From Leucobacter komagatae (lineage in GTDB: Bacteria; Actinomycetota; Actinomycetes; Actinomycetales; Microbacteriaceae): a stretch of 64,000 bases of DNA. The stretch is from assembly GCF_000834055.1 (NCBI RefSeq), contig NZ_JXSQ01000002.1:124001-188000 (forward strand), written 5' to 3'. The translations under genes and the position numbers were made by a program. The notes beneath the pieces are model-generated. The model worked only from the letters and a program-made list of their open reading frames with translations, was not told the origin of the DNA and did no database searches. This document shows, in pieces, positions 41,357 through 48,886 of this stretch (the first letter of the stretch is position 1; each line of letters starts with the position of its first letter).

Positions 41357-41794
41357 TCACGCGAAGGTCTGGCCGAGCAGGATCCCTGCCAGCGCGAAAA
41401 GCACCGCGATGCCAAGGGTGCCGAGCGCGTTGGCGGCCGCGGCACCAAGCCTCCCGGCCCGAGCGAGCCGCACGGTGTCGAGACTCGCGGTACTCAGGGT
41501 CGTGAACCCACCGAGCAGACCAACACCGAGGCCGAGCCACGCTGGGTGCGCGGCCGCGGACGACACGACGAGAGAATCAGGCACCGCGCCGAGTAGGCCG
41601 ACGAGCAGACCGAGCAGAAATGATCCGCTGACGTTTACGAGCGTGATCCCCCAAGGAAACGGTCCCTTCGCGGGTGCGCTTGCCCGGCGCCGCGCGCGCC
41701 GCGTCACCCACGTGTCGAGCGCAAAGCGAGCGATGGACCCGGCACCGCCGCCGAGAGCAACCAGTAGCGCGCCGAGCAGGCTTATCTCACTCAT
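41357..41794 (-). CDS. crcB: Fluoride channel Fluc/CrcB, subunit 2 of a pair
   Basis: 145 residues with four membrane helices. The Fluc family traits are GGGAGSIARFAL (helix 1), NVSGSFLLGLLVG (the conserved Asn), and GLLGGFTTLSTAS with the Thr-Thr pair lining the pore. Fluc proteins form dual-topology dimers that export fluoride. Two neighbouring, diverged genes usually mean an obligate heterodimer. Its ATG region overlaps the upstream crcB stop by 8 nt, so the two are co-translated. Confidence 0.92.
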   Translation of the reverse strand: MSEISLLGALLVALGGGAGSIARFALDTWVTRRARRRASAPAKGPFPWGITLVNVSGSFLLGLLVGLLGAVPDSLVVSSAAAHPAWLGLGVGLLGGFTTLSTASLDTVRLARAGRLGAAAANALGTLGIAVLFALAGILLGQTFA

Positions 41795-42248
41795 CTTCGC
41801 CGCCGATCCGCACAGTACGACCCCGTACAGTACGCCTCATGACAGCGCGGCTCCACGCAGTGCCGACCCACACGCCGACGACCGTAGCCAGTGCGGCGGC
41901 GACCACGGTGCCGAGCGCGAGTCCGAGCGCTCCCCCCGCACTGCCGAGCCGGGCGAGCTCAGCGACCCCGACCGCGAGGGCGCTGTATGTCGTGAACCCG
42001 CCACAGAATCCGGTTCCGAGCAGCAGTTGCAGACGCGGTGCCCGACGCGCGAATCCGGCGACAAGCAGGCCGAGCACGAATGAACCCGCGACGTTGATCG
42101 CGAGAACCGCCGTGCTGCTGTGCAGCGGAAGGGCGGCGCCGAGCAGGTAGCGTGCGAGCGTACCGACCGCGCCGCCGACCCCGACGAGCGCGAGTGCCGA
42201 GAAGGTCAGCGCGCTTGCTCCGCAGCTTCCTTCGGATGACTTACCCAC
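41787..42248 (-). CDS. crcB: Fluoride channel Fluc/CrcB, subunit 1 of a pair
   Basis: 153 residues with four membrane helices. The motifs GGAVGTLARYLLG, NVAGSFVLGLLVAG and GFCGGFTTYSALAV match the Fluc family (conserved Arg, Asn and Thr-Thr/Tyr-Ser pore residues). It is the first of two adjacent crcB genes with opposite predicted topology, as expected for a heterodimer. The C-terminus is basic and then acidic. The 29-bp gap to the upstream SDR gene carries no fluoride riboswitch. Confidence 0.92.
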   Translation of the reverse strand: MGKSSEGSCGASALTFSALALVGVGGAVGTLARYLLGAALPLHSSTAVLAINVAGSFVLGLLVAGFARRAPRLQLLLGTGFCGGFTTYSALAVGVAELARLGSAGGALGLALGTVVAAALATVVGVWVGTAWSRAVMRRTVRGRTVRIGGEDE

Positions 42249-42277
42249 GCGTCGATACTACGCGCGAACACCGCCCG

Positions 42278-43114
42278 CTACCTGCCGAGGTACGCCATCC
42301 CGGCGGCGGCAAGGTCGTCGGTGAAGCTCCCCAGGTTGGTGCTTGTGACGCCACCATCCACCGGCAGCACGACGCCGTTCACGAACTCCGAGAGATCGCT
42401 CGCGAGGAACACTGCGGCCTTCGCAATGTCCTCGGGCGTACCAACGCGGCCACTGGGCTGCGTCGGGCCAAGTTTCTCTGAGAGGTAGGCGACGAACTCC
42501 GCAGCATTCTCCTCAGGGATCCCGAATCCGCGCGACATGATCGGGGTCATGATGATCCCGGGGGCGATGGCGTTGGATCGGATGCCGAGCGGCGCGAGTT
42601 CAGGCGTCGCCTGCTTCACGACGCCGACCACCCCGTGCTTCGCGACCGTGTACGCCGCTGCCGACCAGCCGCCCTGGAACGCTGCGGCAGAGGCGGTCGA
42701 GATGATCGACCCTCCGGTGCCCTGCGCCTTGAACTGGCGCGCGGCATATTTATGTCCGAACATCACCGAGCTGGTGAGCAGCGAGAGCGTCTTCTCGAAG
42801 CCCTCCTGACCAAGCTCCATGATCGGCGCCTGGTCGCCCTGGGCGCCGGCGTTATTGAACATGATGTCGAGCTTGCCGAAGCGCTCGACGGTTGCCGCGA
42901 CGACCGCCTCAATCGCCGCTTCCTCGGTCACGTTTGTGTTGGTGTAGGCGACGCGATCGCCGAGGCGATCCGCTATTGCCGCGCCTGCCTCGTCTTGGAT
43001 GTCGGCGATCATCACCCGCGCGCCCTCATCGAGGAAACGCTCGACTGTTGCGAGGCCGATGCCGCTCGTCCCACCCGTAACAATGGCGACCTTGTCGGTA
43101 AGTAGTTGAGTCAT
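42278..43114 (-). CDS. Short-chain dehydrogenase/reductase with a structured leader
   Basis: 278 residues from ATG 43114 (GGGAGAGAACC upstream). Rossmann motif TGGTSGIGLA, Asp in MIADIQD (NAD preference), NNAGAQGD, catalytic Ser in STASAAA and YTVAK with Tyr/Lys, then PGIIMTPIM. The C-terminal GVVLPVDGGV is typical of classical SDRs. The substrate is unknown. The 5' leader carries several hairpins. The downstream crcB pair (29 bp away) may be co-transcribed. Confidence 0.87.
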   Translation of the reverse strand: MTQLLTDKVAIVTGGTSGIGLATVERFLDEGARVMIADIQDEAGAAIADRLGDRVAYTNTNVTEEAAIEAVVAATVERFGKLDIMFNNAGAQGDQAPIMELGQEGFEKTLSLLTSSVMFGHKYAARQFKAQGTGGSIISTASAAAFQGGWSAAAYTVAKHGVVGVVKQATPELAPLGIRSNAIAPGIIMTPIMSRGFGIPEENAAEFVAYLSEKLGPTQPSGRVGTPEDIAKAAVFLASDLSEFVNGVVLPVDGGVTSTNLGSFTDDLAAAGMAYLGR

Positions 43115-43129
43115 GGTTCTCTCCCTGCA

Positions 43130-43256
43130 GGGTCCCCACACTGCTTGGCCTGCATCCTGGGACCCTCATGGATGAGACCAGCGCGCTCGGGATTCACCCG
43201 AGGGCACACGCCAAGGGCCACAGCTCCGTGGCGGGGATCGGGATGCGTATCGCATC
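43130..43256 (-). other. Structured RNA candidate in the SDR leader
   Basis: Read on the minus strand, a series of hairpins precedes the SDR start: GATGCG-ATA-CGCATC (43242-43256), a CCAC/GTGG stem inside 43217-43232, CTCGGG-TGAAT-CCCGAG (43186-43202), and GGGTCCC paired with GGGACCC (43130-43165). The last ends 15 nt before the start codon. A TATGAT -10-like hexamer lies at about 43305-43310. No known riboswitch was matched. Confidence 0.45.
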
Positions 43257-43312
43257 GCGTTCAACCCGAGTATTCCGGAGCGCCCTCGCGGCGTTAACTC
43301 AATCATAGCTCA

Positions 43313-43335
43313 ACCAAAAGCCCTGACCAGGGGCA
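43313..43335 (-). terminator. Intrinsic terminator of the GNAT gene
   Basis: On the minus strand GCCCCTGGTCAGGGC forms a short stem with a GGTC-like loop, followed by TTTT. It is 24 bp after the GNAT stop. It overlaps the promoter region of the SDR gene. Confidence 0.55.
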
Positions 43336-43358
43336 CTTTCACAGGCAACCATGCTACA

Positions 43359-44255
43359 TTACATGGAACCGCCGATCGACTTCAGCACACGCGTCATGCC
43401 GTGGCTGAAGCCGCGCGCAACAAGCGCGTCGCCGAGCCCCTCTGCGCGCTCACTCACGAGAGCCTCTGCCCACACGGTCCAATAGCCAGCATCGGCGAGG
43501 AGGTCGATCCCGCGCATGAACTCGTCGATCCACCGCTCGAATTCGCCGGCTTCAACGCCAACGCCACCCGCCGCGGGTACCGCGCCGGCGGCAACGTCAA
43601 GCACGACGACGCTTGGCGCGGTCACCCACGTGTCGTCGCTGTGACCGGTCTGCGAGAGCGAGACGCCAAGGGCAGCAAACACGGCAGCTGCATCGCCCGT
43701 GTCACCGAGCACCCGAGACGCCTCCCCTGGTGCCGGGTGCATCGAACGCATCCACGTCTTCGAATACGGGGCGTACCCTGCGCGAGTGTAGAACCGGAGT
43801 GCACCCTCGTTACCACCCATCACGTCGATCGCAACGCGCTCAATCCCGCGAGCCCGCGCCGACTCCTCGACGATGGTGACCAGCTCGGCGCCGATCCCCT
43901 GACCACGCGTCTCGGGTAGCAGCGACAGTGTCTCAAGGACCTCGACGCGCGAGCTTGCCGCATCGGCCGGTGCGCCCGGTGCGCTCGATCCGCCCAGCGA
44001 GTCCTCGAAACTCAGCGCGTAACCGACCGGCGCCGCATCATCGGTCGCGATCCACAGCGACGCGTGCGGCGAGCCCTCGATCGTGTCGCGGTAGTGGTCT
44101 CGGCGCTGCGGCCAACTCCCTGCCCGCGGCTTCGTCACCATACCCGCAGCCCCCATCGACACGTGATGGTCAAACAGCGCTGTCCACAGCGGCGCGAGTG
44201 GGCTCGGCAACGCCGTGAGCACTGTGAGGGGATCATGCTGCTCGATCTGGATCAT
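43359..44255 (-). CDS. GNAT-family N-acetyltransferase with C-terminal extension
   Basis: 298 residues. The GNAT core covers about 70-165: motif A LPETRGQGIGAELV (acetyl-CoA pyrophosphate loop) and GNEGALRFYTRAGY (motif B). A further 130 residues rich in Gly and Ala, with a second GxxDALVARGFSH segment, may be a degenerate second GNAT module. GAGG lies near ATG 44255. No substrate can be inferred. It is a single gene, upstream of which the sequence turns AT-rich. Confidence 0.85.
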   Translation of the reverse strand: MIQIEQHDPLTVLTALPSPLAPLWTALFDHHVSMGAAGMVTKPRAGSWPQRRDHYRDTIEGSPHASLWIATDDAAPVGYALSFEDSLGGSSAPGAPADAASSRVEVLETLSLLPETRGQGIGAELVTIVEESARARGIERVAIDVMGGNEGALRFYTRAGYAPYSKTWMRSMHPAPGEASRVLGDTGDAAAVFAALGVSLSQTGHSDDTWVTAPSVVVLDVAAGAVPAAGGVGVEAGEFERWIDEFMRGIDLLADAGYWTVWAEALVSERAEGLGDALVARGFSHGMTRVLKSIGGSM

Positions 44256-44578
44256 TCTCGAACCTCACTGTCACTTGGTGCCGGCATCAAACTCAAGATG
44301 GCCTACAGCTCGTGTCATGTCGACCAGGCACACCATATCAATCATGTCCAGCTTTGCGACAGAGCACCCGTATCGCACATTCGGGCCACACAAACCTCGC
44401 GTCACGCCGACCATGGCGTTCAAGACGTAAGCATTCCTAAACATTGAAGGCGTTCATAGTCGAACGACTCTGCCAGAATCACAAGCTCGACCCGATTATG
44501 AACCGTTCGCCCAACGAGGCCACAAATGCCCCTAGACTCTCGACCATCAGCTAACCAACATAGATAGCGAGCAAAGAC
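44256..44578. other. AT-richer gene-free spacer before the CBS-HEPN gene
   Basis: 323 bp with markedly more A and T than the neighbouring genes. The short open frames on both strands lack starts with ribosome-binding sites and recognised motifs. No tRNA, repeat boundary or integrase-like sequence was found. It may mark the left edge of a transferred segment. Confidence 0.5.
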
Positions 44579-45625
44579 TTGGCCTCCACTTCGCATTCCG
44601 CGGCCCTCTCGAGTTTCACCAGGGAGATGTTTAATTCCGACGAATACCAACGGGTCTCGGATTTCCTGGAGCTCGTAAAGCCCGGGACCCCGTGGTGCAT
44701 CCCGACAGAGCTTTTCTTGAAACTCAACGGGAATGTGAAGCGCGGCAAATTCGTAAACCAAAGCATTAACGAGTTACTCAAAGAGCGGGGCTTGGTCAGC
44801 AGCCCTTCCATCGAGGCAGCAGATTACTACGGTGACGTGATTGTTTCGGATCCAAGGGATCGATTTGCTCGCCACGAGGGTGCAACTTCGCTCCCGCTCT
44901 CAGCATTTCCCAGCGATTTCGACGGCGTAATCTACTTTGGTCGAGAGACTCCTGTGAGCAAGATCAAGGCGAAGATGGTCAGTTTTGACATCTCGCAGAT
45001 TCCGATCTTGTCGAGCGATCAAAAGCAGCTACATGGGGTAGTGACCTGGCGCAGCCTCGCACTCGCCTCCGATTCCCCAGAGCCCCTCCGCGCTCAAGAT
45101 GTCATGGCGAAAGCCGGCCACGTTGCTTCGTCCGGTGACGATTTTGTAGAGCTAGTAGACACCATTATTGCCCAAGAGTACGTGCTTTATCGCGTCCCAG
45201 ACGGAAGAATCAATGGGATCGTCACAGCGAGCGATTTGGCGCGAGCGTTTGACGGCACTGCGAGCATATATGTGAGGCTTCAAGAACTCGAGAACCGCCT
45301 TCGCATTCTCCTCGACCGCTCTCCCCTGCCCGAGCTTCAGAAACACCTTGAAGGTCGGCGACAAGAGATGTCGGGGTTCCGTGGCGCAACCGACATGATG
45401 TTTGGCGAGTACTTATCTGCTTTGAAAGACCCCAACATTTGGGCTGCAACTGGGATCGGCTTCGATCAGGATTCGTGCCTCAGCCTACTCGCTGCTGCAA
45501 AGGAGGTACGCAACGGCGTGATGCACTTCTCTTCAGGTCCAGAAGACGAGTCCCAGGCCGAGAAGGATGGTCACGCTGCCGTCATCCGCGCATTGCGGCT
45601 TTTGCGAGCCATACCAACTTCGTAG
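44579..45625 (+). CDS. CBS-domain protein with C-terminal HEPN-like domain
   Basis: 348 residues from TTG 44579; ATG 44627 is an alternative but has its AGGGAG directly touching. Residues 20-110 resemble a winged-helix region. A CBS pair lies at about 115-235 (ISQIPILSSDQKQLHGVVTW, then VLYRVPDGRINGIVTASDL). The C-terminal 110 residues are helical and end with EVRNGVMHFS, which carries the R-x4-H motif of HEPN domains, many of which are RNases in toxin and defence systems. CBS pairs usually bind adenine nucleotides. Codon use is AT-richer than its neighbours, suggesting transfer. The gene stands alone, with no visible antitoxin. Confidence 0.7.
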   Translation: MASTSHSAALSSFTREMFNSDEYQRVSDFLELVKPGTPWCIPTELFLKLNGNVKRGKFVNQSINELLKERGLVSSPSIEAADYYGDVIVSDPRDRFARHEGATSLPLSAFPSDFDGVIYFGRETPVSKIKAKMVSFDISQIPILSSDQKQLHGVVTWRSLALASDSPEPLRAQDVMAKAGHVASSGDDFVELVDTIIAQEYVLYRVPDGRINGIVTASDLARAFDGTASIYVRLQELENRLRILLDRSPLPELQKHLEGRRQEMSGFRGATDMMFGEYLSALKDPNIWAATGIGFDQDSCLSLLAAAKEVRNGVMHFSSGPEDESQAEKDGHAAVIRALRLLRAIPTS

Positions 45626-45757
45626 GGCTTCGTGCAATGTGTCGCCCCTGAGGGAGGCACATATCCTACTTTGAGTGACACTCAGAAGCACCGATTCGCC
45701 GCGCCGCTTTCGTCACGTGTGCCCGGTGCGGGCACCTCACCTCCTATTCTGGTGTGT

Positions 45758-46978
45758 ATGACTTCACGGTGGAAAGATGTGGCAATGGCGGCGGGTCTCG
45801 CAAGCGGCGACGGAACGGTCCGGCCGACGATCTTCGCCGAAATGAGCGCGCTCGCCGCAGCGACCGGTTCCGCGAACCTCGGCCAGGGTTTCCCTGACGA
45901 GGACGGGCCAGCCTGGATCCGCGAGGCAGCTGTCGATGCGATCCGCGCCGGAGAGAACCAATACCCACCCGGCCGTGGCATTCAACGGCTGCGCGAGGCA
46001 ATCGCCGGCCACCAGTCAAGGCACTACGGCATCGACCTCGATCCTGACACCGAGGTGCTCGTCACCGCGGGAGCAACGGAGGCGCTGACCGCCGCGATCC
46101 TCGCGCTCGCAGGCCCGGGCGACGAGGTCGTCACCCTCGAACCGTTCTACGATTCGCACGCAGCAGCGATCGCGATGGCGGGCGCGACGCACGTTACCGT
46201 GCCGCTCGTGCCGAGCGGTGGCGGCTTCGCGGTGGATCGCGCAGTGCTTTCTGCCGCCGTCACTCCGCACACGAAACTCATCCTCGTGAACTCCCCGCAC
46301 AACCCGACGGGGACAGTACTCACGCGCGAGGAGCTCTCCGACATTGCCGCGACAGCGGTGGCCGCCGACGCGATCGTCATCACCGACGAGGTCTACGAGC
46401 ATCTCGTCTTTGACGGGGCGAGCCACATCCCCATCGCGACACTGCCAGGCATGCGCGAACGCACCCTCACCATCTCCTCGGCGGGGAAGACGTTCTCACT
46501 CACCGGCTGGAAGGTTGGTTGGGTGGCGGGGCCCGCGCACCTCATCGAAGCGGTGCTCGCGGTGAAGCAGTTTCTCACGTACTCGGGCGGTGCCCCCTTC
46601 CAACCTGCGATCGCGAGTGCCCTCACCGACGGCGACGCCGACATCGCCGAACTTCGCGAGACACTCGACGCTCGCCGCGAACTACTCCTGGCAAGCCTCA
46701 CACGAGCCGGGTTCACCTCGGTGCGACCGCAGGGCACCTACTTCGTCTGCGCCGACGCGACACCGTTCCTCACCGACGCCGTCCCCGACGGGGCGGCATT
46801 CGCGCGCTGGCTGCCTGCACACGCCGGCGTCGCCTGTGTCCCGCTCTCGGCGTTCTGCCGCGCGGGTTCCGAGACCGCCGACGCGCTCTCCAACTGGGTG
46901 CGCTTCACCTTCGTGAAAGACGATGCGACGCTCGCCACCGCAATCGAGCGGCTGGAGACGCGGCTGTCGCGGGGCTAG
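45758..46978 (+). CDS. Class I/II aminotransferase (PLP), DapC/YbdL/kynurenine-aminotransferase-like
   Basis: 406 residues from ATG 45758, just before the conserved region. Fold-type I traits are NLGQGFPDEDGP, NQYPPGRGIQRLREAIA, VTAGATEALTAAI, NSPHNPTGTV (Asn-Pro), ITDEVYEHLVF (Asp/Tyr), the PLP lysine in SSAGKTFSLTGWKVGW, and the carboxylate-binding Arg in NWVRFTF. The group includes N-succinyldiaminopimelate and kynurenine or methionine aminotransferases. An earlier in-frame ATG (45632) adds 42 residues without homology. It is followed by the convergent SRAP gene. Confidence 0.9.
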   Translation: MTSRWKDVAMAAGLASGDGTVRPTIFAEMSALAAATGSANLGQGFPDEDGPAWIREAAVDAIRAGENQYPPGRGIQRLREAIAGHQSRHYGIDLDPDTEVLVTAGATEALTAAILALAGPGDEVVTLEPFYDSHAAAIAMAGATHVTVPLVPSGGGFAVDRAVLSAAVTPHTKLILVNSPHNPTGTVLTREELSDIAATAVAADAIVITDEVYEHLVFDGASHIPIATLPGMRERTLTISSAGKTFSLTGWKVGWVAGPAHLIEAVLAVKQFLTYSGGAPFQPAIASALTDGDADIAELRETLDARRELLLASLTRAGFTSVRPQGTYFVCADATPFLTDAVPDGAAFARWLPAHAGVACVPLSAFCRAGSETADALSNWVRFTFVKDDATLATAIERLETRLSRG

Positions 46979-47003
46979 CCAAGCGGCAGCTCGGTCATTG
47001 ACG

Positions 47004-47741
47004 TCAGAAGAGCGTCGGCGCAGCTTCGCCTTGCCCCGCACTGCCGGTGCCTGTGCCGGTGCCGGTGGCGGTGGCGGTGCCGCCAGCGCTCTCCTGGCCA
47101 GGCGCGGTCTGCGCCGCGAGCTCGCGCGAGATGTCCGCTGAGACCGCGAGCGCACGTGCGACGAGTTCGGCGTCACCCTCCCGGTCAGCGGAAAGCCATT
47201 CATCGTGGAGTGCTCGCGGCAACACGAGCGGCATACGGTCGTGCACGGTCGCGGCCTCGCCAAGCGCGTCGCGAGTCACGAGCGAGTAGCTCTGCACGTC
47301 TGCCCCGTCGGGCAGCAGGCCGGGAGCTGTCACGGCTGCCATCCCGAACTCCTCGCCGCCCGGCAGCTCGAACCGCACACCCTTTTCGATGTACCAGGTT
47401 GCCGGAAGGATCGCGCGGTGCTGGAACGGCGTCTTCCAGCTCTGCAGCAGCCGGTCGGCTCGCGCGTTGAACGCGGTGTACTTCGCCGGCGCTCCCCCAA
47501 CGTGCAGCCACCACCAGCCAAGCTCAAGCTCCCGCGCGCCGTTCATCTCCCGGATCAGCGGGTTGAGGTTGAGAGCGTTTCGTCCGGTAATGCGTGCGGT
47601 GCCCTGCCGCTCGGATACCCACTCCTCGAGGATTGCACGGCCCGCATCGGTGTCGCCGGGCGGGATCGGTCCGCGCAGCCCAGCGCGCTTCCCCCGACTC
47701 GAGTTCGGTCCAGCGAGCTCTAACCCATACCCTGCGCACAT
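47004..47741 (-). CDS. SRAP-family (YedK/HMCES-like) abasic-site protein, divergent
   Basis: 245 residues. SRAP proteins cross-link to abasic sites in single-stranded DNA through Cys2, exposed by Met removal. Here the N-terminus is MCAGYG: Cys2 is kept, but the usual following Gly-Arg is Ala-Gly. Other family positions fit: NARAD (Asn), the Glu in ATWYIEK aligned to FYEW, and the His of VHDRMP. The C-terminus is a Gly/Thr/Ala repeat (GTATATGTGTG) encoded by a GGTGCC hexamer run. It probably protects stalled replication forks; the divergent N-terminus leaves that open. Convergent with the aminotransferase. Confidence 0.75.
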   Translation of the reverse strand: MCAGYGLELAGPNSSRGKRAGLRGPIPPGDTDAGRAILEEWVSERQGTARITGRNALNLNPLIREMNGARELELGWWWLHVGGAPAKYTAFNARADRLLQSWKTPFQHRAILPATWYIEKGVRFELPGGEEFGMAAVTAPGLLPDGADVQSYSLVTRDALGEAATVHDRMPLVLPRALHDEWLSADREGDAELVARALAVSADISRELAAQTAPGQESAGGTATATGTGTGTGSAGQGEAAPTLF

Positions 47742-47855
47742 GCCGCAAGTGTAGTTCCGTGCTCAGACAGCGTCGAGGGTCGAGGGGGTCGCGTGTCTCG
47801 TGATCCGAAGCACTGCTTTGGGGCCGTGCCGCACGGTATGGCGCCGTGCCGCGCC

Positions 47856-48815
47856 CTAGAGCGGCGCGCCGACCCTGCGTACGAGCCTCGTGAGCCTGTC
47901 GTCGCCCGATGCGAAATGATCCGCCACCTCGCGCACGAGTGCACGCATCGCCTCGGCAGCGTGGGTGGGTGCCATGTCCTGCCGCCGAGCAATGCTCACC
48001 GTGCGGGCGATGCCTGGCGGCGCGAGCGGCGCAACGCGCAGTGTTGGGCGCTCGACCGCGACCATCGCGGGTACGACGACAACGCCGAGCCCGCGCTCGG
48101 CGAAGCGCAGCGCGGCATCCATCTCGACGCCCTCGACAGCGACAGTCGGCGTGAGCCCGAGCCCGCGAAACTCTGCGTCGAGAGCGGCGCGGAGATCGTA
48201 GGTTGCCGGGAACATGATCTGCGGCTCCTCGGCGAGTGCTTCGAGCGCGACGGGCGTCTTCAGCTTCTTGGGCCAGGCCCTGTCGGCCGCCGAGGCAACG
48301 ACGAGCTGCTCGGACAGGATCGGTTCACGCTCGAGCACTGTCCGGTCAAGCTCGGAGGGCACGCTCGTGACGATCAGGGCAAGGTCGAGCTGTCCCTCGA
48401 CGAGCGCACCGATGAGGCTCTTCGATCCGCGCTCAAGGATCTCGATGTCGACGCCGGGGTAGCGCTTGCGGTACTCGGCGACGACCTCGACGACGAGGCT
48501 CGTGCAGAGCGTTGGTGTTGCGCCGAGCCGAACCCTGCCGCTCTGCAGACCGGCGAGCTCAGCCATCATGCTCTCGGCGGTGTGGGCATCGGCGAGCATG
48601 CGCTTTGCGATGGGAAGGAGTCGCTCACCGGCTGCGGTGAGCGAGACATTGCCGCGCGCCCTGTGAAATAGCTCAACACCGAGGTCGGATTCGAGCGCCG
48701 CGATCTGGCGGCTGAGGGAGGGCTGCGTGACGTGCAGCCGCTCGGCTGCGCGGGTGAAATGGCTGGTCTGCGCGATTTCTGCGAAACCGCGAAGCTGTTC
48801 GAGGTTCATGTTCAT
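47856..48815 (-). CDS. LysR-family regulator of the adjacent flavoprotein
   Basis: 319 residues. The N-terminal HTH (ETSHFTRAAERLHVTQPSLSRQ region, about 16-45) is followed by a LysR substrate-binding domain. It is divergent from the FAD-dependent flavoprotein gene, with 71 bp between the starts containing a T-N11-A-type box (48836-48850). Ligand unknown; the adjacent enzyme suggests a C4-dicarboxylate or related acid. Confidence 0.9.
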   Translation of the reverse strand: MNMNLEQLRGFAEIAQTSHFTRAAERLHVTQPSLSRQIAALESDLGVELFHRARGNVSLTAAGERLLPIAKRMLADAHTAESMMAELAGLQSGRVRLGATPTLCTSLVVEVVAEYRKRYPGVDIEILERGSKSLIGALVEGQLDLALIVTSVPSELDRTVLEREPILSEQLVVASAADRAWPKKLKTPVALEALAEEPQIMFPATYDLRAALDAEFRGLGLTPTVAVEGVEMDAALRFAERGLGVVVVPAMVAVERPTLRVAPLAPPGIARTVSIARRQDMAPTHAAEAMRALVREVADHFASGDDRLTRLVRRVGAPL

Positions 48816-48835
48816 AGCCTAACTGCATCGTGATG

Positions 48836-48850
48836 ATGATAACTATTCAT
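48836..48850. promoter_or_regulatory. LysR-type box in the LysR/flavoprotein gap
   Basis: ATGATAACTATTCAT is an imperfect palindrome with ATGA/TCAT arms containing T-N11-A, the consensus of LysR boxes. It lies 21 bp from the regulator start and 36 bp before the flavoprotein ATG. Confidence 0.5.
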
Positions 48851-48886
48851 TGGAACGATCATTCTCTTTTATCTAACGTAGCTCTC

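Noticed and set aside
42249-42277. Fluoride riboswitch before crcB
   Set aside because: The gap to the SDR gene is only 29 bp and lacks the conserved GGCGAUGG-like motif.
43115-43260. T-box riboswitch before the SDR gene
   Set aside because: No anti-terminator GGUGG-type bulge or specifier loop fits, and the gene is not tRNA or amino-acid related.
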